DNA of 64,000 nucleotides from Psychrobacter celer (GTDB taxonomy: Bacteria; Pseudomonadota; Gammaproteobacteria; Pseudomonadales; Moraxellaceae): positions 98,746 to 162,745 of the forward strand of contig NZ_JABASU010000004.1 of NCBI RefSeq assembly GCF_016107555.1, written 5' to 3'. Made by a program: the position numbers and the translations under genes. The notes beneath the pieces are model-generated. The model was given only the letters and a program-made list of their open reading frames with translations, searched no databases and had not been told where the DNA came from. Positions 38,453 to 46,675 of the stretch are shown here, piece after piece (the stretch's first letter is position 1; every line of letters starts with the position of its first letter).

Positions 38453-40006
38453 ATGCAAAAAACCCTATTTATAAAACTCACTGTCATCGCTAGCCTCTGT
38501 GTGCTCTTTGCCATTGGTCTGACGATGTTCAGTAGCGTTATTACTGAAAGACAGTATTATGCTGACTCCGTGGTTCGAGAAATCGCCGATCAGCATGTCA
38601 ACCCACAAGAGATTATTACCCCTTTCATCGCCATTCCCGTCACCACGACACCAGAATGTACAAGCGCTGCTAATAAAGCTAATAAATGTGCGCCGCCCTT
38701 CACAACCATAGATACAGTTTTTGCGGCGCAAAGCTTGGCGACGCAAAATCTTGACGTCAGTACTGACACTTATCAGCGCGGCATCTATCACGCGACTAGC
38801 TATAATGGCGATATCAGTTTTAAGCAAAGCTATAAGCCGCAGACTGCTATAGAGTCTATTGAGACTGCCGATGTGCAAACCGATATGCCGGATACTACTG
38901 CAGTGCGTGACACTATAGCAACGGCGAAGCAGACAATCACGCACTGGGAGCAAGCTAAGCTCATTATTCCGGTATCAGACTTACGCGGCGTGCCCACCTT
39001 GCCTACTGTCACAATAGATAAGCAAACTCTAAAAGCCACTTATCCAAGCGTGTCTATGCTCAACGGCTTAAGCTACGTAGAAGTCGCCTTACCACAAAAC
39101 ACCGTAACGCAATTAAAAGCCAATACTACAGCTTTGCCTAATACCGCAAATAGTAATATTAACGCCAACCAAGCTATTGATATTACTATTGATTTACCGC
39201 TTGCCGGTATTAGTAACCTAAACACAGTCCCTACCGGCTCAAACTTTAAGCTGAGTATGCAAAGCAACTGGCATGCACCAAATTTTATAGGTAAAGCTTT
39301 GCCGAATACTAAAGACTTTAGTGCTGAGGGATTTACTGCTAACTGGCAGAACCAGTACCTGACTGTGGCTAATAATCAATATTTATCGCAGTGCTTGAGC
39401 ACGGCAAACAATAGCTGCACCGTTGATAGCAGAGCGCGCTTAGACAGTGGCAATCCTGCTGATTATGGGGCGGCAGCAGCCGTCGTACAAGAAGTTGCCG
39501 GTAGCACCAATCACGGCAACCTAAATAGCGTGCGTCTTAATAGCTTTGGGGTCAGTTTCGCAGAACCTAACGATGTTTATTTGCAAACAGAACGTACCAT
39601 GAAATACGCTCTACTATTAATTTTGATCTCATTTGGCACTTTCTTTTTATTCGAAGTGATTAAATCGAGTCGCATCCATCCGATTCAGTATTTGTTAGTA
39701 GGCTGCGCGCTATTGACCTTTTATGTTTTGTTATTACCATTAGCTGAGCAAATCGCTTTTTGGCAAGCTTATGCTATTGCAGGTAGTAGCTGCGTTGGGC
39801 TGATCGGTTGGTACACTTATTATGTGCTCGGCGGCGTCAGGCGAGCGGTTATCTTTACCGCTATCTTAGCTGGTCTCTACGCCGCCTTTTATGGCATTCT
39901 CACCACTGAAGATCTAAATTTACTGTTAGGTGCGGTATTCTGCTTTATACTACTTGCCTGCGTGATGGTTATGACCCGTAAAATTGACTGGTATAAGATC
40001 GCTTGA
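38453..40006 (+). CDS. creD: CreD-like inner membrane protein
   Basis: The 517-aa protein has one N-terminal membrane segment, a large periplasmic domain (about residues 30-375) and four to five C-terminal membrane segments. This is the layout of CreD. Typical family segments are HATSYNGDISF, the NWQNQYL region and SFGVSFAEPNDVYLQTERTMKYALLLILISFGTFFLFEV. CreD is part of the CreBC envelope-stress regulon in enterobacteria, but no creBC genes adjoin it here. The periplasmic region is longer and more Thr/Asn-rich than in E. coli. GAGGA lies 7 bases before the ATG. Confidence 0.88.
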   Translation: MQKTLFIKLTVIASLCVLFAIGLTMFSSVITERQYYADSVVREIADQHVNPQEIITPFIAIPVTTTPECTSAANKANKCAPPFTTIDTVFAAQSLATQNLDVSTDTYQRGIYHATSYNGDISFKQSYKPQTAIESIETADVQTDMPDTTAVRDTIATAKQTITHWEQAKLIIPVSDLRGVPTLPTVTIDKQTLKATYPSVSMLNGLSYVEVALPQNTVTQLKANTTALPNTANSNINANQAIDITIDLPLAGISNLNTVPTGSNFKLSMQSNWHAPNFIGKALPNTKDFSAEGFTANWQNQYLTVANNQYLSQCLSTANNSCTVDSRARLDSGNPADYGAAAAVVQEVAGSTNHGNLNSVRLNSFGVSFAEPNDVYLQTERTMKYALLLILISFGTFFLFEVIKSSRIHPIQYLLVGCALLTFYVLLLPLAEQIAFWQAYAIAGSSCVGLIGWYTYYVLGGVRRAVIFTAILAGLYAAFYGILTTEDLNLLLGAVFCFILLACVMVMTRKIDWYKIA

Positions 40007-40027
40007 CTTAACACTAAAGAGACCTCA

Positions 40028-40552
40028 ATGATAAAAAAAATTGAATTTTATTTAGAAAAGACCATCTTCAATAGTCGTTGGATATTGACACCGTTTTATT
40101 TAGGCTTAGTAATAGGTATCTTGTTGCTATTTATTAAGTTCGTACAAAAGCTAGTAGGAATGATGACTTATGTATTAGATGCCCCAATATCTGATGTTAT
40201 TGTAGATATCTTGGTACTAGTTGATATTTCTTTGGTAGCTAGTTTATTGCTCATTATTATCTTTAGCGGCTATGAGATTTTTGTCTCCAAAATCGATACG
40301 GGCACAAGCGACGATCGTCCAAGCTGGATGGGAAAAGTGGACTTTTCAGGCCTAAAGCTAAAAGTAATAGGCGCGATAGTTGCTATCTCAGCCATTGATC
40401 TTCTCAAGTCGTTTATGGATATATCTAGCAAGATGAGTGATCTCGATGCTGATAAGCTCATGTGGAAAGTGATTATTCACATGGCTTTTGTACTCTCAGG
40501 TTTATTGTTTGCATTCATGGATAAAATCGTAGGCGACACCAAAAAGCATTAA
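40028..40552 (+). CDS. YqhA family (UPF0114) membrane protein
   Basis: The 174-aa protein has four hydrophobic segments and the UPF0114 pattern: LEKTIFNSRWILTPFYLGLV, SLVASLLLIIIFSGYEIFVSK, and the conserved DDRPSWMGKVDFSGLKLKVIGAIVAISAIDLLKSFM. The function of the family is unknown. It follows creD by 21 bases and is probably co-transcribed with it. A MITE-like element begins 16 bases after the stop. Confidence 0.88.
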   Translation: MIKKIEFYLEKTIFNSRWILTPFYLGLVIGILLLFIKFVQKLVGMMTYVLDAPISDVIVDILVLVDISLVASLLLIIIFSGYEIFVSKIDTGTSDDRPSWMGKVDFSGLKLKVIGAIVAISAIDLLKSFMDISSKMSDLDADKLMWKVIIHMAFVLSGLLFAFMDKIVGDTKKH

Positions 40553-40568
40553 TCAATGTCATTACTTA

Positions 40569-40836
40569 TAGGGCGTGTTGAACATTCACAAATAGGCACT
40601 GCTGATCGCCAAAATTGTTCCAGACAAGGCGCAAAGCGACGATAATGCAGACGCCTTAGCTAGATTTGCAACGCAGTATGGCGCAATTTTAGCATCAGCC
40701 GTAGGGACAGGACTCTTTTTTGCCGCTTCATTGGTAAAAATAGACGCTTAGAGCGACTAAGCTTACTATTTTTACCTTCGAATCGTCTAAAAAATAGTCT
40801 CTGTCAGTGCCATGGTTGAATGTTCAACACGCCCTA
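40569..40836. mobile_element. 268-bp MITE-like element with perfect inverted ends
   Basis: The ends are perfect inverted repeats: GGGCGTGTTGAACATTCA at 40571-40588 and its complement at 40817-40834. They are flanked on both sides by TA, which can be a target duplication. The inside has no reading frame resembling a transposase. The end sequence and TA target recall IS5-family (IS427-like) or IS630-type elements, so it is probably a non-autonomous derivative mobilised by such a transposase. It lies between yqhA and the intact eamA gene. Confidence 0.85.
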
Positions 40837-40860
40837 ATACTCTAATTCTAAAGGGTTCTC

Positions 40861-41778
40861 TTGACAGCTACTTTCTATACTATTATTGCCCTTGTCGCTT
40901 TCGCTACCAATTCTCTACTATGCCGAATGGCATTGATGGAAGGGGCTATCGATCCTTGGAACTTTACGATTTTACGACTACTGAGCGGCGCTATTTGTTT
41001 AGGTATTATCATCACCCTTCATACACATCGTCTAAAACATCAGACACAAACCGTGACTTCTTTTAACAGCGACTCTAACACTGACAATAATAACGCTGCT
41101 GTTTCTGCTATTTTAGCGGATAAAGGCAGCTGGCTTAGTAGTGTCAGCTTAGTGGTCTACGCGCTTTGTTTTTCGCTTGCTTATGTGGATCTAGATGCCG
41201 GCACTGGGGCGCTCATATTATCTGCTGCTGTGCAACTGACGATGATAGGTTGGAGTATTTACCAAAAGGAGCAATTAACTGTACTGCAGTGGCTTGCGCT
41301 AGCTTGCGCGCTGATTGGCTTTGTCTATTTAATGCTCCCTTCAGCAGCCATACCTTCTTTTATAGGCGCTCTGATTATGGCGCTTAGCGGTATCGCTTGG
41401 GGCATCTATAGTATACGCGGCAAAGCTTGTCTCTCGCCGCTACGAGCTACGGGGTTTAATTTTATCAGAAGCCTAGTCGCTATCCCTTTTTTGTTGATAG
41501 TCGCTATCAGCCATTGGGCTGGGATAAGTATGCAAGGCGTGGTGCTAGCAGTAATATCAGGCGCGATTACTTCTGGCCTCGGCTACTGTATGTGGTATGT
41601 GGCTATGCCCTTGTTAAAAAGTACTCAAGCGGCAGTGGTGCAGCTTTGTGTACCGATAATTGCAGCACTAGGAGGTGTTTTGTTTTTGTCAGAAACTCTG
41701 AGCTTACGCTTTATTATCGCTAGTATAGTCATCTTAGGGGCGGTACTGGTGTTTATCTTAAACAAAAAAACAGTGTAA
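40861..41778 (+). CDS. EamA/DMT family transporter (intact copy)
   Basis: Ten-segment drug/metabolite transporter of 305 aa, with two EamA repeats: the first ends at GTGALILSAAVQLTMIGW, the second contains GALIMALSGIAWGIYSIRGK and CVPIIAALGGVLFLSE. The substrate is unknown. The start is a TTG (LTATFYTIIAL), shared with the truncated copy at 37731, and AAGGG lies just before it. A MITE ends only 24 bases upstream, so the promoter must lie inside the element or reach it from yqhA. Confidence 0.88.
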   Translation: MTATFYTIIALVAFATNSLLCRMALMEGAIDPWNFTILRLLSGAICLGIIITLHTHRLKHQTQTVTSFNSDSNTDNNNAAVSAILADKGSWLSSVSLVVYALCFSLAYVDLDAGTGALILSAAVQLTMIGWSIYQKEQLTVLQWLALACALIGFVYLMLPSAAIPSFIGALIMALSGIAWGIYSIRGKACLSPLRATGFNFIRSLVAIPFLLIVAISHWAGISMQGVVLAVISGAITSGLGYCMWYVAMPLLKSTQAAVVQLCVPIIAALGGVLFLSETLSLRFIIASIVILGAVLVFILNKKTV

Positions 41779-41954
41779 ACAAAAAACCAAATATCGCTCA
41801 ATCACTTAACCGATCAGGACTTAGCAAATCACGAAAAAGACAGAAATAATTACCTTAGTAAACTCTAACCATAACACGAAATTACATTCGAACATGTATC
41901 ATATTGCTCAGTATAACAACTCACATTCACTTACCAACTTGAGGAATATCGTTT

Positions 41955-42326
41955 ATGAAAAAATTACTTGCTGTTGCTCCTTTTACCGTTTTGTTAGCCG
42001 CTTGTGCAACCAACGCTCCGACTACCACTGCCCCAACCACTGCTGCCAAACCAGTCGTTCAGTCATTTACCTGTGAAGACGACGGCATGATTACTGCCGC
42101 CTATGCAGCGGATGGTCAAGCGGCCAATCTAAACGTCACCTTGCCAAAAGTAGGTCTACAAGACGCAAAAATCACGTTAGAGCAAGCAGTATCAGGCTCT
42201 GGCGTACGTTATGTAAACAATGTAAACCCAAAGACCACCTATGACTGGCATACCAAAGCAGACTTTGGCATTATGACCATCACCTCAGACAATGGTCAAC
42301 AGTATCAAGTAAACTGCCAACTATAG
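41955..42326 (+). CDS. MliC-like lipoprotein (putative lysozyme inhibitor)
   Basis: The 123-aa protein has a signal peptide with lipobox LAAC (cysteine 17) and a Thr/Ala-rich linker. The domain resembles membrane-bound inhibitors of C-type lysozyme: FTCEDDGMITAAYAADG, LEQAVSGSGVRYVNN, the W of YDWHTKADFG, and the terminal cysteine in VNCQL that could pair with the first. Members bind lysozyme in the periplasm through the SGSGxRY loop. GAGGA precedes the ATG. Family assignment is by motif pattern only. Confidence 0.75.
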   Translation: MKKLLAVAPFTVLLAACATNAPTTTAPTTAAKPVVQSFTCEDDGMITAAYAADGQAANLNVTLPKVGLQDAKITLEQAVSGSGVRYVNNVNPKTTYDWHTKADFGIMTITSDNGQQYQVNCQL

Positions 42327-42378
42327 TTATTGACTATAAATAATGTATTGACCAGTGTTTTTACACTTATGAATGATG

Positions 42379-42412
42379 AGAGTCAGTTGTGAAGCTACTG
42401 GCTCTTTTTTAT
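42379..42412 (+). terminator. Terminator after the MliC-like gene
   Basis: The stem AGAGTCAGT / ACTGGCTCT (one G-T pair) is followed by TTTTTTATT. Confidence 0.7.
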
Positions 42413-42625
42413 TGTACCAACCGCAATCAAGACAATCCCAATGTTGGGAGACAATGACTGATACCTGACATCCACGCCCTAAAAAGACGTGGCTTTACGG
42501 TGCTTTTTGATAAAAAATGATTGACTTCTCTTATATATTCGATATATAACATATTATATATTCTAATTAATAAATATATTGCGATGCGTCTATTACGTAT
42601 CCATCAGAATATATGGGAGGCTGCT

Positions 42626-42955
42626 ATGATTCATTTAAGCTACACTATCAAATGCTGGGCATTGGGCGTTGCTTTTTTTATCGGCTTTTACTTTATGGTG
42701 CTGCTAAGTGACCCCAGTTTTAGCAAATATGTCTATATACTGGCCCTGAGTACCGTACTTTTTCCCATTGCCAAACGGGCCGTCGATGCGATGATGAGTT
42801 TTTTTGCCCCAAACACTGAGCTGTTTAATGGTTTGTTACCTTCATTGCTGATTAATATCTTGATCTGGATATTTACCCCATTTATCGTAGCACTCGCAGT
42901 CATTGCCTTTATTTTGCATAGTATGGGCGTACTGACAGAGAATATCGGTCATTAG
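42626..42955 (+). CDS. Small unrecognised membrane protein
   Basis: 109 aa with three hydrophobic segments (residues about 9-27, 34-50 and 68-95) and short charged loops. The start at 42626 has GGGAGG six bases upstream, which outweighs an earlier in-frame ATG at 42521. No family was recognised. It stands alone between the MliC-like gene and the eamA/LysR pair. Confidence 0.65.
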   Translation: MIHLSYTIKCWALGVAFFIGFYFMVLLSDPSFSKYVYILALSTVLFPIAKRAVDAMMSFFAPNTELFNGLLPSLLINILIWIFTPFIVALAVIAFILHSMGVLTENIGH

Positions 42956-43138
42956 CCAAGCGTAGTGATGGGGATGTCCGTTATGCCGACCTACCCATCA
43001 CCTTGCATCGCTAAACCCTCAAGCTTTACCTCTCGAGATAAATGATAACCAAAAATTTTTGTTCAATTATGCATAATGTAATAAATATTCATATTATTCA
43101 TGGCAAATCAGCTTGATTAGGTTTTAAAAGCTATTATC

Positions 43139-44002
43139 CTACCCAGTTTTTTGTCTAAACCTCATAGATTCGAGAGTAGCTAGCCATATCAAAGGTAGGA
43201 TAATCAGCGCAGACCCTACTAACAAAGTCATATTTGGTACTTCATTAAACCATATGATTCCAACCCCCACCGCTCCTATTAAACCTGAGTATTCCGCACT
43301 AGAGACTTTGTACGCTTCAATGTGTCGATACACCTGTACGCATATACCTGCATAAATCAAAATGAATACATTTGAACTGGCGGCCGCAATCAATGAGCGC
43401 CAATCAAATGGCTGTCCTTCCCAAATAGCCAAACCAAGCGCGAATGGAATTCCTAATAAATTGGTCAAAAGTAGCGTTTGATAGACAGTATGATGTTGTG
43501 GAAGTTTACGAACTAACAGATTGTTTAGCGCCATGGTTACCGCCACTATAAGGGCAAACACCGCCCCTAAATTGATCTGTTTCGGTTGTACAATAACGAG
43601 AATACCAGCAAAACCTAACATAGAGGCTGCGATAGTCGGAAAGTTTAATCTGTCTTTATAAAATAAAAAACCCAGTGGTAATACAAATAAAGGGGCGGCA
43701 TAAAAAATAGCATTCGCAGTCGCAAGAGGCAGTGCTTGAAGAGACAGTACCATGAATATCACACCCAATAACCACACGTGACTACGAACAAAGTGCCATT
43801 TTATATTACTGAATAACTTGTTCTTTTTATTAATTAAGGAAAATGGCAACAGCATTAAAACCGCTGTGCATTGACGAAACAGGATAAATTGATATACCGC
43901 CGTCTCAGAGGGCAAGGCCTTTATCAAGGCGTCTGAGAAGACCGCAATGATATTTCCTAGTACCAATAGCGTCATGGCAAATGCAACACTCATCTTTGGC
44001 AT
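43139..44002 (-). CDS. EamA/DMT family transporter divergent from a LysR gene
   Basis: The 287-aa protein has ten hydrophobic segments and two EamA repeats (VLGNIIAVFSDALIKALPSE at the start; ALNNLLVRKLPQHHTVYQ and AEYSGLIGAVGVGIIWFNEVP later). It is only distantly related to the eamA pair at 37.7 and 40.9 kb. GAGGAGG lies 5 bases before the ATG. Its divergent pairing with a LysR-type regulator suggests that this regulator controls its expression. Substrate unknown; export of a small metabolite is typical. Confidence 0.88.
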   Translation of the reverse strand: MPKMSVAFAMTLLVLGNIIAVFSDALIKALPSETAVYQFILFRQCTAVLMLLPFSLINKKNKLFSNIKWHFVRSHVWLLGVIFMVLSLQALPLATANAIFYAAPLFVLPLGFLFYKDRLNFPTIAASMLGFAGILVIVQPKQINLGAVFALIVAVTMALNNLLVRKLPQHHTVYQTLLLTNLLGIPFALGLAIWEGQPFDWRSLIAAASSNVFILIYAGICVQVYRHIEAYKVSSAEYSGLIGAVGVGIIWFNEVPNMTLLVGSALIILPLIWLATLESMRFRQKTG

Positions 44003-44153
44003 TCTTAGCCTCCTCTACTGCCGTGCTCTAAATTCAGAAACTGTTAAAACCCCCATGGGTTCATGCTGATTTAACGATCTGTCAGGCAGTATATTCAAGT
44101 AAGAGTATGATGTATAATGATATAAAACATATTTAGTATTAACTGAGGTAATA

Positions 44154-45044
44154 ATGGATTTACCACCGCTGCGTGCAATACAGTGCTTCGAGTCCGTTGC
44201 AAGGCTTAACAGCTTTTCAAAAGCAGCACAAAGCCTCAATGTGACACAAAGTGCAGTCAGTCACCAAATACGCATCCTTGAGGAGTATCTTGGGGAGTTG
44301 ATGTTTTACAGGCAAGGCCGGACCTTTTCATTGACAGAGGTTGGTGAGTGTTATTTCACAGATGTGAGTCGCGCATTGGGTCTTCTTTCAGATAGTAGTC
44401 AGATTATTAAACATGGAAAACCTGGGCATATACGCTTAGCTCTGTACAGTTCAGTCGCAGTGAATTGGTTGATTCCTCGACTAGAAGACTTCTATAGACA
44501 GTATCCAGAAATAGAACTTACTTTAGACATGGTTAATCATCCCTCTGATTATAATGAGCAAAGGGCCGATTGTTATATCACCGTCGATCCTCCTCCACAT
44601 GCTTTCATCAGTAAGTTTTTATTTGCTGAAACTTTATATCCTGTTTGTGGTCAAAAGCTTTGGGAGAAAATAAGAGATAAACCCCTTCCTGACGCATTGT
44701 GGCGGCATCCAATATTGTCTGTGAGATATGCAGATACGAGCAAGAATACAGCGGAGGATTGGCTGCGATGGTGTAAGGCAGGCGGATTTGAATTACCAAG
44801 CGATATAAAGATAAATCATTTTAGTCATGTACTATTAGCGATAGAAGCCGCACGGTACAATCTGGGTATTACTCTTACCAATAATTATATGATGCAGGAT
44901 GATGCTTATAAACAAAATATCGTTAGAGTTCCAATGCATGAATTTCTAACAGGGGATAACTTTTACTTCGTTTGTAAGGAATTAAGGAATAATCAGGATG
45001 ATATTATTAAATTAAGCGAATGGCTGGAATCCCAATGTAATTAA
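44154..45044 (+). CDS. LysR-family regulator, GcvA-like
   Basis: The 296-aa protein has the GcvA-like N-terminus (LPPLRAIQCFESVARLNSFSKAAQSLNVTQSAVSHQIRILEEYLGELMFYRQGRTFSLTEVGE) and a full effector domain. GAGGT precedes the ATG. It is divergent from the EamA gene with a 151-bp shared control region, the usual arrangement for LysR control of an exporter. IS3 debris begins about 40 bases past the stop. Confidence 0.9.
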   Translation: MDLPPLRAIQCFESVARLNSFSKAAQSLNVTQSAVSHQIRILEEYLGELMFYRQGRTFSLTEVGECYFTDVSRALGLLSDSSQIIKHGKPGHIRLALYSSVAVNWLIPRLEDFYRQYPEIELTLDMVNHPSDYNEQRADCYITVDPPPHAFISKFLFAETLYPVCGQKLWEKIRDKPLPDALWRHPILSVRYADTSKNTAEDWLRWCKAGGFELPSDIKINHFSHVLLAIEAARYNLGITLTNNYMMQDDAYKQNIVRVPMHEFLTGDNFYFVCKELRNNQDDIIKLSEWLESQCN

Positions 45045-45087
45045 AAAAGGGGCTGTCCTAGATAAGCAATAGCAGATAGAAACCATC

Positions 45088-45395
45088 CCAAAGATGTGAT
45101 TCATCATAGTGATCGAGGGGTTCAGTACTTATCCATTCGCTATACTTCTAGGATGACGGATTCTAGCGTCATTGCCTCTGTTAGTACAACAGGCGACTCT
45201 TATGACAACGTATTGGCTGAAACGGTCAATGGGCTTTATAAGTCTGAGGTGATTCATTATTTAAAGCAGAACTGGACTGGTGTGAACGATGTTGAATTAG
45301 CCACGCTTGAGTGGGTGGACTGGTTTAATAAAACCCGTTTGCATAGCACGATTGGATATGTGTCACCCTTTGAGTTTGAAAAGCGGTATATAATG
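45088..45395 (+). pseudogene. IS3-group transposase OrfB fragment (left remnant)
   Basis: About 100 codons of the C-terminal catalytic part of an IS3-type OrfB are recognisable (VIHHSDRGVQYLSIRYTS, TGDSYDNVLAETVNGLYKSEVI, ATLEWVDWFNKTRLHSTIGYVSPFEFEKRY). The first D of the DDE triad and the whole N-terminus are missing. The right end is cut where the 3' end of the araC gene begins, and the frame runs on by chance to 45437. The upstream GGGGCTGTCCTAGATAA at 45052 may be the end of another lost element. Confidence 0.9.
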
Positions 45396-45410
45396 AGCTC
45401 TTTACCGTAT

Positions 45411-46361
45411 TCATTGTTTACGAAAATCATTCGGTGATATCACAAACCTTGATTTAAATACCTGACTAAAGTAGCTTGGTTGATACCCGCACATACTGGC
45501 AACACTTTTAATGCTTAAATCAGGGCGACAGCGCAGTAGCTGGCAAGACTGTTCTAAACGATATTCCGTTAAATATTCATGGATACCAAGCCCCGTTTCA
45601 TTTTTAAAGCCTTTTTTTAAATAACACTCATTTAAGGCCACTCGGCTAGCCAAACTAGTAATGGTCAGCTCGGTATGAAATTCATTTTGAATAATATTAA
45701 TGGCCTGCTGTATCTTCTTTGCTATCATAACATCTTGCTGCTGGTAATGACGTCGATTGATTTGCTCTGGTATTTCTAGCAGCATCGCCAGCCAAGACAG
45801 CGCTTTTGCCTGTATGCGCATACAGTCACTGAGCGTTTCACTGCGTGGCATGCGACATATCTGCCAGCCTAGCTCTCTTAAGCTGGTCGGCACTTGTATC
45901 CGAGTCACCACCTGCTTACAACTGCCATCCACCAAATGCAATAGCCAACTAGGCAATGGCTGCTGCTTATGCAATGCCAACAGATATTCAGGACGAAACT
46001 TCAAGCTAGTATAATAGCTAGGTTTATTTAGCGCATTGTGCTTTTGTGCAGGGTAATGATAACCATTGGTCACATTCATTTGCTCATGATATAAATGAGG
46101 AAACGCAATCTGTTTATCTGTCTTTTTCACATCTGCAAACGCAAAACACACACCCACATAGCCATCGCTATTCATCTCTGGATACACAATTGGAGTCGCT
46201 GTTTGCATTTGCTCTCGCACCAAAGTAAACCCATCAGCTATTTGATAACTTTCCTGATACGCTTTGACATTCTCTGCCTGCTCCCCACCTGTCAGTTTGC
46301 GTATGTGCATACTTCCTAACTCGTGGTCTTGCCATGGCAGTGCCTCAATCGCCACACTCAT
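45411..46361 (-). CDS. AraC-family regulator next to a siderophore receptor
   Basis: The 316-aa protein has an N-terminal sensing domain without membrane segments and a C-terminal double helix-turn-helix (ITSLASRVALNECYLKKGFKNETGLGIHEYLTEYRLEQ ... SIKSVASMCGYQPSYFSQVFKSRF). The type resembles PchR and MpeR, which control siderophore receptor genes. Start at 46361 is chosen because AGAGGAG lies 7 bases before it; a longer form begins at 46388. It is divergent from the TonB receptor, so it very likely activates that gene in response to a bound siderophore. Its 3' end abuts the left IS3 remnant. Confidence 0.88.
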   Translation of the reverse strand: MSVAIEALPWQDHELGSMHIRKLTGGEQAENVKAYQESYQIADGFTLVREQMQTATPIVYPEMNSDGYVGVCFAFADVKKTDKQIAFPHLYHEQMNVTNGYHYPAQKHNALNKPSYYTSLKFRPEYLLALHKQQPLPSWLLHLVDGSCKQVVTRIQVPTSLRELGWQICRMPRSETLSDCMRIQAKALSWLAMLLEIPEQINRRHYQQQDVMIAKKIQQAINIIQNEFHTELTITSLASRVALNECYLKKGFKNETGLGIHEYLTEYRLEQSCQLLRCRPDLSIKSVASMCGYQPSYFSQVFKSRFVISPNDFRKQ

Positions 46362-46628
46362 ATGACTGCTCCTCTGACCTCTATCCATCTCAAACTGTCT
46401 TAAATATCACTTTTCAGTTAAATCCACTCATCTAACCAAAACATCAACCCAGCATAAAAGCACGGCATCAAGCTCTGACAACAAACACAGTCATCTTTTG
46501 ATGAGCTGGTCTTTAACTGACGAAAATGTATACCTACAATTTTTCGACTCGCTGCTTTAACTTGCCATCATTCCTGATTTTGATAGCAATTCTTTCCTGA
46601 TTGTGACACAAATCTTCACAAAATTATA

Positions 46629-46643
46629 TGATAATCATTCTCA
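46629..46643. promoter_or_regulatory. Fur box upstream of the TonB receptor gene
   Basis: TGATAATCATTCTCA matches the 7-1-7 Fur consensus TGATAATNATTATCA at all but one position and lies 33 bases before the receptor start. It predicts iron repression of the receptor and perhaps of the divergent araC gene. Confidence 0.85.
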
Positions 46644-46675
46644 TTAAATTGACTGCATATTTTTGAGGTTTGACC

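Noticed and set aside
45096..45437. Intact 113-aa transposase gene
   Set aside because: It holds only the C-terminal catalytic part, starts inside the domain and ends in unrelated araC 3' sequence, so it is a remnant.
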